Of a stretch of DNA of 64,000 bases, positions 53,200 to 62,492 are shown one piece after another; within the stretch, counting starts at the first letter, position 1; each line of letters begins with the position of its first letter. The stretch is taken from contig PABB01000023.1 of NCBI GenBank assembly GCA_002702655.1, forward strand, positions 1 to 64,000, in the 5' to 3' direction. The notes under the pieces are model-generated. The model was not told the origin of the DNA. It was given only the letters and a program-made list of their open reading frames with translations, and did no database searches. A program made the translations under genes and the position numbers. The DNA is from Planctomycetaceae bacterium. Lineage in GTDB: Bacteria > Planctomycetota > Planctomycetia > Pirellulales > Lacipirellulaceae.

Positions 53200-53290
53200 A
53201 GCGATGAACTATGAACGATAAACGATGAGTCAACGCTGAACATCGGCTGCTGCCGCGAGTCATCGTTCATCGTTCATCGCTCATCGTTTC
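53200..53290. repeat. GATGAAC-type inverted heptamer spacer (second)
   Basis: GATGAACTATGAACGATAAA (about 53203 on) and TCATCGTTCATCGTTCATCG (about 53262 on) are inverted copies around a GC-rich loop, between gatC and gatA. Confidence 0.75.
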
Positions 53291-53344
53291 GGCCGCCACG
53301 GCCGGCGCCATTTCGCCCATCTGTCCGCTTGCAACGCGACACCC

Positions 53345-54901
53345 ATGTCTCTCGCCGATCTGACCGCCAGCGAACTTCTCGACACGCTTGGCCGGGGCGA
53401 GGCGTCGGCGGTCGAGGCGGCCCGCGAGTATCTCGCGCTCATCGAGCAGCGCGACGGCGACATCGGCTCCTACCTCCGCGTCGACGCCGAGGGCGCCCTG
53501 GCCCAGGCGGCTGAGGTCGATCGCAAGCGGGAAGCCGGCGAGGAACTCGGCCCGCTGGCCGGTTTGCCGGTCGCGGTGAAAGACGTGCTGTGCGACTCCG
53601 CCGGCGCCACGACATGCGCGTCGCGGATGCTCGAGCAGTTCCATCCGCCCTACGACGCCACGGTCGTGGCCAAGCTGAAGGCCGCCGACGCGGTGCTGCT
53701 GGGCCGGCTCAACATGGACGAGTTCGCCATGGGCGGCTCGACCGAGAATTCGGCGTTTCAAGTCACCCGCAACCCGTGGGATCGCGGGCGGACCCCCGGC
53801 GGCTCCAGCGGCGGTTCGGCGGCGTGCGTCGCCGCGGGACTGGCGCCGTTGGCCGTCGGCACCGACACCGGCGGCTCGATCCGCCAGCCAGCCGGGCTAT
53901 GCGGCGTGGTGGGCCTGAAGCCGACCTATGGCCGCGTGAGTCGCTACGGACTGGTCGCCTTTGCCAGCAGCTTGGACCAGGTCGGCCCGATGGCCCGCAC
54001 GGTCCGCGACGCGGCGTTGCTGCTGGAGGCGATCGCCGGGCACGACCCGCACGATGCCACCTCGCTCGAGGAGCCGGTGCCGCAGTACGCGGCCACGCTC
54101 GACAAGCCGCTGGAAGGCCTGCGACTGGGCGTGGTCAAGGAGCACTACGGCGCTGGGCTCGACGGCGAGGTCGAATCGGCGGTCCGCGCAGCCATCGCTC
54201 AGTACGAGTCGTTGGGTGCGGAAGTCCGCGAGATCTCGCTGCCGCACAGCAAGTACGCAGTGGCCACCTACTATGTGATCGCCCCCAGCGAAGCGTCCAG
54301 CAATCTGGCCCGCTACGACGGCGTGCACTACGGCTACCGGACCGATCAGACGAAAATGGTTGCCGAGTTGGCCGCCGAGCGGAAGGCGCTCTCCGACGCC
54401 GGCGACGAGGCGGGACTCGCGCAGCTCGACACCGCGCTGGTGCGCATGTATCGCAAGACCCGCGCCGAGGGGTTCGGTCCCGAGGTGAAGCGGCGGATCA
54501 TGCTGGGCACGTACGCGCTGAGCGCCGGCTACTACGACGCTTACTACCTGAAGGCGCTGAAAGTGCGGCGGTTGATCCGGCAGGACTTCGACGCGGCGTT
54601 CGAGCAGGTCGACCTGATCGCCAGTCCGGTCACCGCGGCGCCGGCGTTCAAGCTGGGCGAAATGGTCGACGACCCGTTGGCGATGTACCTGGTCGACCTG
54701 TACACGGTCAGCGCCAACCTGGCGGGCATCCCCGGCATCAGCGTGCCATGCGGCTTCAACACCGCGGGATTGCCCATCGGCCTGCAACTGCTCGCCCCGC
54801 CGCTGAAAGAAGCCCGCCTCCTCCGCGGCGCCCATATGTACCAACAAGCCACCGACTGGCACCAGCGCCGGCCGGCTTTCTCTGCAACGCCATCGGAATA
54901 G
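53345..54901 (+). CDS. gatA: Glutamyl/aspartyl-tRNA amidotransferase subunit A
   Basis: 518 residues, somewhat longer than usual (about 485). It is an amidase-signature enzyme releasing ammonia from glutamine: catalytic K79 (LPVAVKDVL), cis-Ser S154 ([12 protein letters not shown]) and nucleophile S178 ([13 protein letters not shown]). All three are present. The tail ends [15 protein letters not shown]. Between this gene and gatB is a repeat element (54896-55018) that overlaps the stop. No frameshift was seen. Confidence 0.96.
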   Translation: MSLADLTASELLDTLGRGEASAVEAAREYLALIEQRDGDIGSYLRVDAEGALAQAAEVDRKREAGEELGPLAGLPVAVKDVLCDSAGATTCASRMLEQFHPPYDATVVAKLKAADAVLLGRLNMDEFAMGGSTENSAFQVTRNPWDRGRTPGGSSGGSAACVAAGLAPLAVGTDTGGSIRQPAGLCGVVGLKPTYGRVSRYGLVAFASSLDQVGPMARTVRDAALLLEAIAGHDPHDATSLEEPVPQYAATLDKPLEGLRLGVVKEHYGAGLDGEVESAVRAAIAQYESLGAEVREISLPHSKYAVATYYVIAPSEASSNLARYDGVHYGYRTDQTKMVAELAAERKALSDAGDEAGLAQLDTALVRMYRKTRAEGFGPEVKRRIMLGTYALSAGYYDAYYLKALKVRRLIRQDFDAAFEQVDLIASPVTAAPAFKLGEMVDDPLAMYLVDLYTVSANLAGIPGISVPCGFNTAGLPIGLQLLAPPLKEARLLRGAHMYQQATDWHQRRPAFSATPSE

Positions 54902-55018
54902 AACGCGGGGCCACGCGGACTGGGCGGATGAACGCGGAGAGAACGAGATCCGATCAGCGAACATCCGCCCGACCCGCCTTCATCCGCGTCCCGTTCGTCG
55001 CGACTTTCGCGGTTCCAA
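54896..55018. repeat. Spacer repeat related to 36117-36300
   Basis: AATAGAACGCGGGGCCACGC ... CGGATGAACGCGGA, then a reversed right part CATCCGCGTCCCGTTCGTCG. It fills the whole gatA-gatB spacer. Confidence 0.5.
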
Positions 55019-55022
55019 TCAC

Positions 55023-56513
55023 ATGAGCAACGCCTACACCACTGTTATCGGCCTGGAAGTTCACGTTCAGCTGGCCACGCACAGCAAGCTGTTCTGCCGG
55101 TGCAGCACGCAGTTTGGCGCTGAGCCCAATACGCAGACTTGTCCCGTATGCATCGGCATGCCGGGGACGCTGCCGGTGATGAACCGCCAGGCGTATCAAC
55201 TGGCTTTGCGCACAGCGGTGGCGCTCAACTGCGATATCCCCGAGTTCACCAAGTGGGACCGCAAGCAGTACTACTACCCCGACCTGCCGAAGGGGTACCA
55301 GATCAGCCAATACGATCTGCCGATGTCGGACGACGGTTTTCTGGAGATCGCCGACGCGAAGGATCGGTTCGAGCCGAAGCGGGTCCGGATTATCCGCGCC
55401 CACCTGGAAGAGGATGCCGGCAAGAGCATCCACGACGAAGCGGCGGGCAAGGCCGACAGCGAGATCGACTTGAACCGCACCGGGACGCCGCTGCTGGAGA
55501 TCGTCTCGCAGCCCGACATGCGCTCGGCCGCTGAGGCGCGGGCGTACTTGGAGGAGATGAAGCTGCTGCTGACCTACATCGGCGTGTCCGACTGCAACAT
55601 GCAGGAGGGCTCGCTGCGGTGCGACGCGAACGTGAACTTGCACCTGGATCACGAGGGCGAGAGCATCGCCACGCCAATTGTGGAGATCAAGAATCTCAAC
55701 AGCTTCCGCGCGGTGGAGCGGGCGATTGAGTACGAAGCCGCCCGGCAATACAAGGAGTGGCAGGAAAACAGCGAGCCCCCGAAGGCGCGGCAGAAGTATT
55801 TGGCGAGGCCCAAGCAGACCCGCGGGTGGGATGACGCCGCTGGGGTGACTCGCGCCCAGCGGGAGAAGGAAGAGTCGAGCGACTATCGCTACTTCCCCGA
55901 TCCCGACCTGGCGCCGGTGATCACCAAGGGCGACGAGGTGCAGGCGGTCCGCGAGGCGCTGCCGGAGCTGCCCGCCGCGCTGCGCGAGCGGCTGGGCGAG
56001 GACTACGGCCTGGGCACGTACGACGCCGACGTGCTGGTCAACCAGGGCCGAGCATTGGTCGATTACTATCTGGCCGTGGCCGACGGCTCGGGCGATCCCA
56101 AGGCGGCATGTAACTGGGTCACGCAGGACGTGCTGCGGGTGCTCAAGGACCAGGAGTCGACGATCGACCAGTTTGGCGTATCCGCCGAGAACCTTGCCGG
56201 TCTGGTCAAAGCGATCGACGATGGCCAGTTGCCCAGCAGCCGCGCTCGCGAGGCGTTCGAAGTGATGCTCGCCGACGGCTCGGCCGTCGATGCGGCGATC
56301 ACGAAGCTGGGTATCGAGCAAGTTGACGAGTCGGCGCTGGAAGACCTGTGCCGCGAACTGCTGGCCGCGAATCCTAAAATCGTGGCCGACGTCCAGGACG
56401 GCAAACAGCAGGCCGTCGGCGCACTGATCGGACAGGCGAAGAAGAAGAACCCCAACGCCGATCCGGCGCTCGTGCGACAAATCTGCCTTAAATTGATCGG
56501 CGAAGGCGTGTAA
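55023..56513 (+). CDS. gatB: Aspartyl/glutamyl-tRNA amidotransferase subunit B
   Basis: 496 residues. N-terminal IGLEVHVQLATHSKLFCRCS with zinc cysteines CRC and CPVC (about 24-45), the catalytic cradle YYYPDLPKGYQISQYDLP, RIRAHLEEDAGKSIHD-type strand, and the C-terminal YqeY-like tail domain (VDESALEDLCRELLAANPKI; IGQAKKKNPNADPALVRQ). It phosphorylates the misacylated tRNA and receives ammonia from GatA. Full length, no anomalies. Confidence 0.96.
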   Translation: MSNAYTTVIGLEVHVQLATHSKLFCRCSTQFGAEPNTQTCPVCIGMPGTLPVMNRQAYQLALRTAVALNCDIPEFTKWDRKQYYYPDLPKGYQISQYDLPMSDDGFLEIADAKDRFEPKRVRIIRAHLEEDAGKSIHDEAAGKADSEIDLNRTGTPLLEIVSQPDMRSAAEARAYLEEMKLLLTYIGVSDCNMQEGSLRCDANVNLHLDHEGESIATPIVEIKNLNSFRAVERAIEYEAARQYKEWQENSEPPKARQKYLARPKQTRGWDDAAGVTRAQREKEESSDYRYFPDPDLAPVITKGDEVQAVREALPELPAALRERLGEDYGLGTYDADVLVNQGRALVDYYLAVADGSGDPKAACNWVTQDVLRVLKDQESTIDQFGVSAENLAGLVKAIDDGQLPSSRAREAFEVMLADGSAVDAAITKLGIEQVDESALEDLCRELLAANPKIVADVQDGKQQAVGALIGQAKKKNPNADPALVRQICLKLIGEGV

Positions 56514-56749
56514 GCCCGGTCGTTTATGCTTTGCGCACCATCTTTTGCTGCCTTCCGCAGCAGCGGGGTTTTCGGCCCCAATTGGGTCGCGGAACGAGCT
56601 GCGCAAATTATGCTGGGGGTAGTTGCCGCGTTGTGTTGTTCCGCTGGCAGTCGTGACCGACGCAGGCGCATGTCGCCTGCGGTCGCCCTGGCCAGCTCTG
56701 TTCCCGCATCCGTTTTGGATCGGCATCATTGCAACGTGGGAGACGCTTC

Positions 56750-57652
56750 ATGCATCGGTTTCTTTCTTCGCGCGGCACGTTCGTGGCCGTGCTGATCGTC
56801 GCAGGCACAGCCCTGCTGACGCCGGCTTCTTTGAAAGCCGTCGTGGTCGAGCACTGGGACTTCGAGGACGGCGTGGACGGCACGCCGTTCACCAACACGG
56901 ATGGCAACACTCTGGGGAACGAGGGCTCTGGCGGATCCACCGGCGTCAACGGCACGTTGATGCGCGGGTGGGACGAGTACTGGGGGCCTGACTGGTCCAG
57001 CGCCGCCGCGTCGCCCGAGGGCGGCCTGTTGGGGATGACAGTCAAGGACGGTCACGAAGACGGCTACACGATCGATGGCGCCCTGCACAATTGGACGAGT
57101 TCCGATTGGACGCTGGAGGTCCACGTGAAGTTCGACAGCTTCGACGGCTGGGAAACGATCGTCGGTCGCGACGGATCGTCCTTCAGCGTCGCCGAGTCGG
57201 ACTTCTATTTCCAACGCAAGGGCATGGATAACAACGAGCTGCGGCTCAACTACCGCACCTCCGGCGGCACGCAATACGTTGTCGACGGCGTGACGACTCT
57301 GCAGGAAGGGCACTGGTACGGGCTGGCCGCGGTGGCCGACAGCACCGCCGGCACGATCACGCTGCTGATCGACGACGGCAATGGCTACGTGCAGGACGGC
57401 CAGCTCACGGGGTTGGCCGAGGACCTGGGCGTCTACAGTTCGGCGATCAACTGGACATTCGGTCGCGGCTGGTACAACGGCGGCTTCGGGGACCGCTTGG
57501 ACGGTTACCTGGACAACGTCCGGATCAGCGACACGGCCCTGGCGCCGAGCGAGTTGCTGCCTGTGGGCGTCGTGCCCGAGCCGTCGACCGTGGTGCTCGC
57601 CGGGCTGGCGATCGCTATAGCGGCACGGGCGATGACAACGCGTCGGCGGTGA
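56750..57652 (+). CDS. PEP-CTERM protein with LamG-like domain
   Basis: 300 residues from ATG 56750 with GGGAGA upstream. Signal peptide to about residue 28; a concanavalin/LamG-like beta sandwich (WDFEDGVDGTPFTNTDGN; WTLEVHVKFDSFDGWETIVG; LDGYLDNVRISDTALAPSEL); C-terminal sorting signal VPEPSTVVLAGLAIAIAARA then TTRRR. An exported, exosortase-processed surface protein that may bind carbohydrate; this is inferred from fold. It is unrelated to the tandem pair at 3384-5410 except for the sorting tail. Confidence 0.87.
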   Translation: MHRFLSSRGTFVAVLIVAGTALLTPASLKAVVVEHWDFEDGVDGTPFTNTDGNTLGNEGSGGSTGVNGTLMRGWDEYWGPDWSSAAASPEGGLLGMTVKDGHEDGYTIDGALHNWTSSDWTLEVHVKFDSFDGWETIVGRDGSSFSVAESDFYFQRKGMDNNELRLNYRTSGGTQYVVDGVTTLQEGHWYGLAAVADSTAGTITLLIDDGNGYVQDGQLTGLAEDLGVYSSAINWTFGRGWYNGGFGDRLDGYLDNVRISDTALAPSELLPVGVVPEPSTVVLAGLAIAIAARAMTTRRR

Positions 57653-57683
57653 TTCACTCGCACCGACACCCCATGCGTGACAT

Positions 57684-57712
57684 TTAGCCCCCGGTCACTG
57701 ACCGGGGGCTAA
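57684..57712. repeat. Perfect 12-bp palindrome, terminator- or REP-like
   Basis: TTAGCCCCCGGT (57684-57695) and ACCGGGGGCTAA (57701-57712) with loop CACTG. Only three T follow, so it may be a weak terminator for the PEP-CTERM gene, or a REP element of the TTAGCCCC type. Confidence 0.7.
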
Positions 57713-57729
57713 TTTCGTACAATGGCGGC

Positions 57730-58521
57730 ATGGACGCGCCGCCGCTGATTACGCTCACCACGGACTTTGGCGTGGGCAGTGCGTACGTGGCGGCGATGAA
57801 GGGGGTGATCTACTCGATCTGTCCCGCGGCGCGGATTGTCGACCTGACGCATGCCGTGCCGCCGCAGGACGTGGCCGCTGGGGCTCGCGCGCTGGCGGAC
57901 GTGGCGCCATTGTTCCCCCCGGGCACGATCCACGTGGCCGTGATCGATCCGGGCGTGGGCACCGAGCGATCGATTGTCTACGCCGAGATCGCCGGCCAGC
58001 GGCTGATTTGCCCCGACAACGGCTTGCTCACGCTGTTGGCGGCTCGGGAGAAGCCCCGTAAGATACGTGCTATCACCGAGCGGCGGTGGATGCGAGCCGA
58101 GGTTTCGGCCACGTTTCACGGGCGGGACGTGATGGCGCCGGCGGCGGCGCACCTGGCGGCAGGGCTCGATCCGGAACAACTGGGCCCGCCGCACGGCGAT
58201 CTGGTCACCCTGGCATTTCCCGGAGCAGAGAAAGTGGCGAACTCGATCTCCGGCGAAGTCGTTTCTATCGACTCGTTCGGCAACCTGGTGACCAACATCA
58301 AGCGCGAGATGCTCGAGGGGGTCCCCACCGACGACTCGGTGGCGATCACCTGCGACGAGCACGAAACGCGGGGCATCTTCACCACCTACGGCGACCAGCC
58401 GGACCTGACGCTGATCGCACTGATTGGTTCAACCGATGCGCTGGAGCTGGCCATTGTGGGCGAAAGCGCGGCGATCATGCTGGGCGTCCGCGCCGGAACG
58501 CCGGTGACGGTCGCATGGTAG
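57730..58521 (+). CDS. SAM hydrolase / SAM-dependent chlorinase-fluorinase family (DUF62)
   Basis: 263 residues. Family hallmarks: LITLTTDFGVGSAYVAAMKG at the N-terminus, VDLTHAVPPQDV near 39, VAVIDPGVGTERSIVY near 75, CPDNGLLTLL near 100, TFHGRDVMAPAAAHLA near 133, VVSIDSFGNLVTNI near 178. Characterised members without the halogenase loop split SAM with water into adenosine and methionine. No halide-binding insertion is evident. The bioA gene follows on the same strand after about 130 bases of repeat; both use SAM. Confidence 0.88.
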   Translation: MDAPPLITLTTDFGVGSAYVAAMKGVIYSICPAARIVDLTHAVPPQDVAAGARALADVAPLFPPGTIHVAVIDPGVGTERSIVYAEIAGQRLICPDNGLLTLLAAREKPRKIRAITERRWMRAEVSATFHGRDVMAPAAAHLAAGLDPEQLGPPHGDLVTLAFPGAEKVANSISGEVVSIDSFGNLVTNIKREMLEGVPTDDSVAITCDEHETRGIFTTYGDQPDLTLIALIGSTDALELAIVGESAAIMLGVRAGTPVTVAW

Positions 58522-58525
58522 GAGG

Positions 58526-58654
58526 GATGTTTGATGTAAGATGTGCGATTGTTGATCTGGGGATGGCTGGCCTCGCGGCGAGGCGCCGGCAACTCAGAGC
58601 ACCCTCGTTGGCGCGACACATCATCAATCTCACATCCCACATCTCACATTGATC
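58526..58654. repeat. Inverted GATGTGAGAT-type spacer repeats
   Basis: TGATGTAAGATGTGCGATTG near 58532 and its reverse-type CACATCCCACATCTCACATT (near 58630) form a loose inverted pair around the spacer between the SAM hydrolase and bioA. Confidence 0.6.
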
Positions 58655-60013
58655 ATGCCTCGCACCGCGATTGCCGCTGAACTGGCCGTTTGGGACCTGG
58701 CCCACGTGTGGCACGGGTTCACCCAGATGGCCGAATACGAGCCGCTGGTGATCGAGCGCGCCGAGGGCTGTTGGCTGACCACGGCGGACGGCCGGCGGTT
58801 GTTGGACGGCGTCAGCAGCTTGTGGTGCAACCTGCACGGCCACCGACACCCCGTGATCGACGGGGCGATCGAAGCTCAGCTGGAGAAGGTCGCCCACGTG
58901 ACGACGTTGGGCATGGTCGGGGCGACGGCGGTCGAGTTCTCGCACCGCCTGGCCGACGCGCTGCCCGGCGATCTGAATCACGTGTTTTACGCCAGCGACG
59001 GCGCGGCGGCGGTGGAAGCCGCGCTGAAGATGGCGTTTCAGTACTGGCGGCAATGCGACTCGCCGCAGCTGGGCAAGACGAAATACCTGGCGTACGGCGG
59101 CGCCTATCATGGCGACACGCTCGGCAGCACGGCGGTGGGCGGCGTGCCGGCCTTTCATGCGATGTTTGCACCCCTGCTGTGCGAAGTGATTCGCGCCGAC
59201 GCCCCCGATCGCCGCGTGCCGGCTGGCGCCACGCCGGCGGAGTCGACGGCCCACCATCTCGTGCAGCTCGAAAGCGTGCTGGCCGCGCGGCACGCGGAGA
59301 TCGCGGCGGTGGTGATCGAGCCGCTGGTGCAGGGCGCCGCGGGGATGGTCATGCAGCCGCCGGGGTACCTGCGGGGCGTGCGCCAGTTGACGCAAAAATA
59401 CGACGTGCTGCTGGTCGCCGATGAGATCGTCACCGGGTTTGGCCGCACCGGCGCCATGTTCGCCTGCCAGCATGAGAGCGTCACGCCCGACATTCTCTGT
59501 TTGGGCAAGAGCATCACCGCCGGTTACCTGCCGATGGCTGCGGCCGTGGCAAGCGACCGCGTTTACGGCGCCTTTCTGGGCTCGCACGAGACGGGGCGGA
59601 CGTTCTTCCACGGCCACACTTTCAGCGGCAACCCGCTGGCGGCGGCCGCGGCGTTGGCCTCGCTCGATCTGCTGCAGAGCGAACGGATGGTCGAAGAACT
59701 CGTGCCGCAACGGGCTGAGCAGCTCGCGACCGCCCTGGCGCCCGTGGCGGCCAGCGCGCATGTGGCCGAAGTGCGTCAGCTGGGGATGCTGGCCGCGGTG
59801 GAGTTGCAGGACGCGGCGACCGGCCGACCGCTGGCGGCCGAACGACGCGGCGGCTACCACGTCTGTCGCGAGTCGACGCAGCGCGGCGTGTGGCTGCGGC
59901 CCCTGGGCGACGTCGTGGTGGTGATGCCCCCGTTGGCGGCGTCGGCCCAAGAACTGGCGATGGTCGGCGAAGTGCTAGCCGCGAGCATCGCCGCGGTGCT
60001 CGGGCGGGAATAG
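58655..60013 (+). CDS. bioA: Adenosylmethionine-8-amino-7-oxononanoate aminotransferase BioA
   Basis: 452 residues from ATG 58655. It is a class III PLP aminotransferase of biotin synthesis, converting KAPA to DAPA with SAM as amino donor. Signature parts: W in VSSLWCNLHGHRHPVID, GAYHGDTLGSTAVGG near 148-162, LLVADEIVTGFGRTG near 250-264, PLP lysine in LCLGKSITAGYLPMAA (near 284), and FFHGHTFSGNPLAAAAAL. The end is normal. No other bio genes lie in the window; SAM hydrolase is upstream. Confidence 0.92.
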   Translation: MPRTAIAAELAVWDLAHVWHGFTQMAEYEPLVIERAEGCWLTTADGRRLLDGVSSLWCNLHGHRHPVIDGAIEAQLEKVAHVTTLGMVGATAVEFSHRLADALPGDLNHVFYASDGAAAVEAALKMAFQYWRQCDSPQLGKTKYLAYGGAYHGDTLGSTAVGGVPAFHAMFAPLLCEVIRADAPDRRVPAGATPAESTAHHLVQLESVLAARHAEIAAVVIEPLVQGAAGMVMQPPGYLRGVRQLTQKYDVLLVADEIVTGFGRTGAMFACQHESVTPDILCLGKSITAGYLPMAAAVASDRVYGAFLGSHETGRTFFHGHTFSGNPLAAAAALASLDLLQSERMVEELVPQRAEQLATALAPVAASAHVAEVRQLGMLAAVELQDAATGRPLAAERRGGYHVCRESTQRGVWLRPLGDVVVVMPPLAASAQELAMVGEVLAASIAAVLGRE

Positions 60014-60030
60014 ATACGGCTCTCCCCGCG

Positions 60031-61227
60031 ATGCGAAACACCTCATTCCGCGCGATTGTGAGGCGCTCGATGGTTCGCCGATTGTTCTTCTCCGTTCTGG
60101 CGATCATTTGCGTGAGCCTCTGCCAGCGCGTTGCGGCCGAGTCGCCGCCGTCCGATCTCCCCGCGAGTATCTCGTCGAATGCGGAAATGGAGCAAGCGGT
60201 CGCCGCGCTGCGCGAGTCGCACAAGCTGGTCAGCCTGGCGGCCATGTATCAAGTCGACGGCAAAATCGTGGCCGCCGCCGCGGTCGGCGAGCGTGCCGCG
60301 GGCAGCGGCGTGCCGGTCACGCTGGATGATCAGTGGCACCTGGGGTCAATCACCAAGTCGATGACCGCCACCATGATCGGCCGCCTGGTCGAAATAGGGC
60401 AAATGCACTGGGGTGATACGGTGGGCGGCGCGTTTGACGGCGTCGAGGGCGTGGCCGCCGGTTGGCGGGACGTGACGCTGATGCATCTACTCACTCACAC
60501 CGCGGGGGCGCCGGACAACTTTCCGCTGGCGGTGCGGTTGATTCATCCCAAGCTCGGCGACCAGTGCGTCGCCGCTCGGCACGCGGCGGTCGAGTCGATG
60601 CTGACCAGCGAGCCGCTCTCCCCGCCGGGGAAGAATTTCGCTTATTCGAACGTCGGCTACACCATCGCCGGGGTGATGGCGGAGCGAGCCACTGGCAAGT
60701 CGTGGGAAGAACTGATGCAGGCGGAGGTGTTCGAGCCGCTGGGGTTGACGCAGGCCGGATTCGGGGCGCCCGACTGGCGAGATGCACTGAGCCAACCGCG
60801 GGGTCACCTGGGCGGTTTCAAGCCCAAGGCGCCGGTTCAGGGGATCGAGGACAATACGCCGATCATGGGTCCGGCGGGGACGGTGCACATGACGCTGGCC
60901 GAGCTCTGCACCTTTGCCCACGAGCACCTGCACGGGCAGCGGGGCGAGGGGAAGCTGCTCGCCAAAGAAACTTACCAGCAGCTGCACACGCCGGCACTGC
61001 AGAAGTATGCGTGCGGCTGGGTGTGCGAGGCTGGCGACGACGGACTACCGCCGCACTTCTGGCACAACGGCTCCAACACCATGTGGTACGCCAATGTCAC
61101 GGTCGTGCCGAAGTCGGGGGCGGTGCTGGCGGTGACGTCGAACGACGGCGATATCAAGGCGGCCGAGAAAGCGGCCGCAGAGATTTTCCGTCGGTGCGCG
61201 GGCGAAGCGAGTGCGCCGCAGCCGTGA
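60031..61227 (+). CDS. Beta-lactamase-fold serine hydrolase
   Basis: 398 residues from ATG 60031 (ATG 60070 is an alternative). N-terminal signal peptide (VRRLFFSVLAIICVSLCQRV, cleavage near VAAES). Penicillin-binding/class C beta-lactamase fold with S106-x-x-K109 (GSITKSMTATM), Y205-S-N207 (FAYSNVGYTIAG) and H-x-G in FWHNGSNTMW. It is a secreted esterase or peptidase; true beta-lactamase activity is unlikely without further motifs. It follows bioA after 17 bases, so possibly cotranscribed. Confidence 0.85.
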   Translation: MRNTSFRAIVRRSMVRRLFFSVLAIICVSLCQRVAAESPPSDLPASISSNAEMEQAVAALRESHKLVSLAAMYQVDGKIVAAAAVGERAAGSGVPVTLDDQWHLGSITKSMTATMIGRLVEIGQMHWGDTVGGAFDGVEGVAAGWRDVTLMHLLTHTAGAPDNFPLAVRLIHPKLGDQCVAARHAAVESMLTSEPLSPPGKNFAYSNVGYTIAGVMAERATGKSWEELMQAEVFEPLGLTQAGFGAPDWRDALSQPRGHLGGFKPKAPVQGIEDNTPIMGPAGTVHMTLAELCTFAHEHLHGQRGEGKLLAKETYQQLHTPALQKYACGWVCEAGDDGLPPHFWHNGSNTMWYANVTVVPKSGAVLAVTSNDGDIKAAEKAAAEIFRRCAGEASAPQP

Positions 61228-61323
61228 CGGGGGGCGATTCGCCGTCCCTCCAATTCCTCATTGCGCCTCGAATTGAGACGGCGACGTGATCAAAGTGCCG
61301 GCGCTTTCCATTGGGGTTGCACG

Positions 61324-61527
61324 CTAGCATCCGTTGGCGGCAGCGACTTGCAGCAGCTCGTCGGCGTCGCGCATCAGCAACAGCGACATCAGTCGGCGCT
61401 GGGCCGCGGCAGCTAGCAGCGCACGTTGTTCCTTTTCTCGCGGGCTCCAGGCGTTGCGGACGCGCGAGCAGGCGGCGGTGAGCTTGGCGGTTGAACGGTT
61501 CTGATTCGATTCACATGCGGTAGTCAT
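61324..61527 (-). CDS. Small protein ORF of unknown function
   Basis: 67 residues from ATG 61527 (MTTACESNQNRSTAKLTAAC), a basic helical protein: SRVRNAWSPREKEQRALLAA and RRLMSLLLMRDADELLQVAA. A Ser-Pro-Arg-Glu-Lys centre and the Leu-rich end resemble small proteins I believe are common in planctomycetes, but no family name can be given. No clear ribosome binding site was seen. It is convergent with the serine hydrolase gene. Confidence 0.45.
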   Translation of the reverse strand: MTTACESNQNRSTAKLTAACSRVRNAWSPREKEQRALLAAAAQRRLMSLLLMRDADELLQVAAANGC

Positions 61528-62240
61528 GACTTGCGCCCTCCAGCGGCGATTGGGGAGTGTGTTTCCGTCAGCAGTCGGCATTTGCGAATTGCGTGCCAAT
61601 TGGAACGTGGCGTGGAAACGGGCGAACTCTCTCGCCGGCCAACTTTGTCGCGACCCGGCGGCGTCCATCGTGATCGCCGACGAGCCGACCCACGTGGTCA
61701 ATACGTGGTCAACCGCTGTTCAGTTCGTGGGCAGCAGTCGCGCGTCGAAATGCGCATCAGCGTCGTCATTTCTCGCAGGGTCCCGTCGGCTTTGCAGCGG
61801 AAAGCTCGCCGGGGCTTGGACTTGGGACGCCTGGCGCCGACGTTGCCTCGAAAGTGCCGCGGACGGCGTAGCGTTTTGGCATTGATTTTGCCGACGGTAG
61901 CGGAGTATCAAATGCGGCCGTCGACAAGATTGGCGGTCGTTGCACGAAAGCAAAACGAGATGCGCGACGCGGCGGTCGATTGACGTTGCCTTTCAGATAT
62001 CCCCCACGCTCGCGTGAACCGGAACCACGCGGATGCGTACAGATGACAGACGCCCTACGGGGTCCCCGTACGCGCCGCTATTGGCGGCGATGCTGCGACG
62101 AGATTCCCTGTGCCAGAGAGGCTTCCCTCGGCACGCGGCGATATCGAGCGATATCGCGACAAGAAGCTCAGTCTTAGTCAGATGGCCACAAGGACCGCTG
62201 TCGATGCGGCGTCGACAGCTCAGATCATTACGGAATTGCC
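61528..62240. other. Long intergenic region, no gene recognised
   Basis: 713 bases. A plus-strand frame open from 61531 to 61983 has Arg-rich composition without family character and is not called. No palindromic element, terminator or RNA motif was recognised. It may hold unrecognised small RNAs or promoters for the genes at both ends. Confidence 0.4.
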
Positions 62241-62459
62241 ATGCCGTCTTCAGCAACGCTGGATCAAGTCCAGGCGCACTTCCGCCGCTCGAGCTACCCC
62301 CAGATGGCCGCGTACGTGGCCGACGTCGACAATGGAGTCGTCACGCTGGCGGGCGAAGCTCCCACCTATTACGCCAAGCAGGTCGTGCAGACGATAGCAG
62401 CACGCTGCCCGGGCGTCGCCCATGTGGCGAACGCCGTGGAAGTGCGTTCGTGGCGGTGA
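62241..62459 (+). CDS. Small BON-domain-like protein
   Basis: 72 residues from ATG 62241: LDQVQAHFRRSSYPQMAAYV, then DVDNGVVTLAGEAPTYYAKQ and VAHVANAVEVRSW. The pattern (beta-strand GVVTLAGEA, then helix, then GVAHVANAVEV) is the BON fold found in OsmY-type and secretin-associated proteins. No signal peptide is visible. It is a single gene; partner unknown. Confidence 0.7.
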   Translation: MPSSATLDQVQAHFRRSSYPQMAAYVADVDNGVVTLAGEAPTYYAKQVVQTIAARCPGVAHVANAVEVRSWR

Positions 62460-62492
62460 AGCCCCGACGCGGCGGCAGATGTGACGGTCCGC

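Noticed and set aside
60031-61227. Antibiotic-resistance beta-lactamase
   Set aside because: It has the general SxxK/YxN/HxG fold motifs, but these are shared by many esterases and peptidases; nothing points to resistance.
61531-61983. 150-codon plus-strand frame
   Set aside because: Arg-rich, no motif, partly opposite a more plausible small gene; no ribosome binding site.
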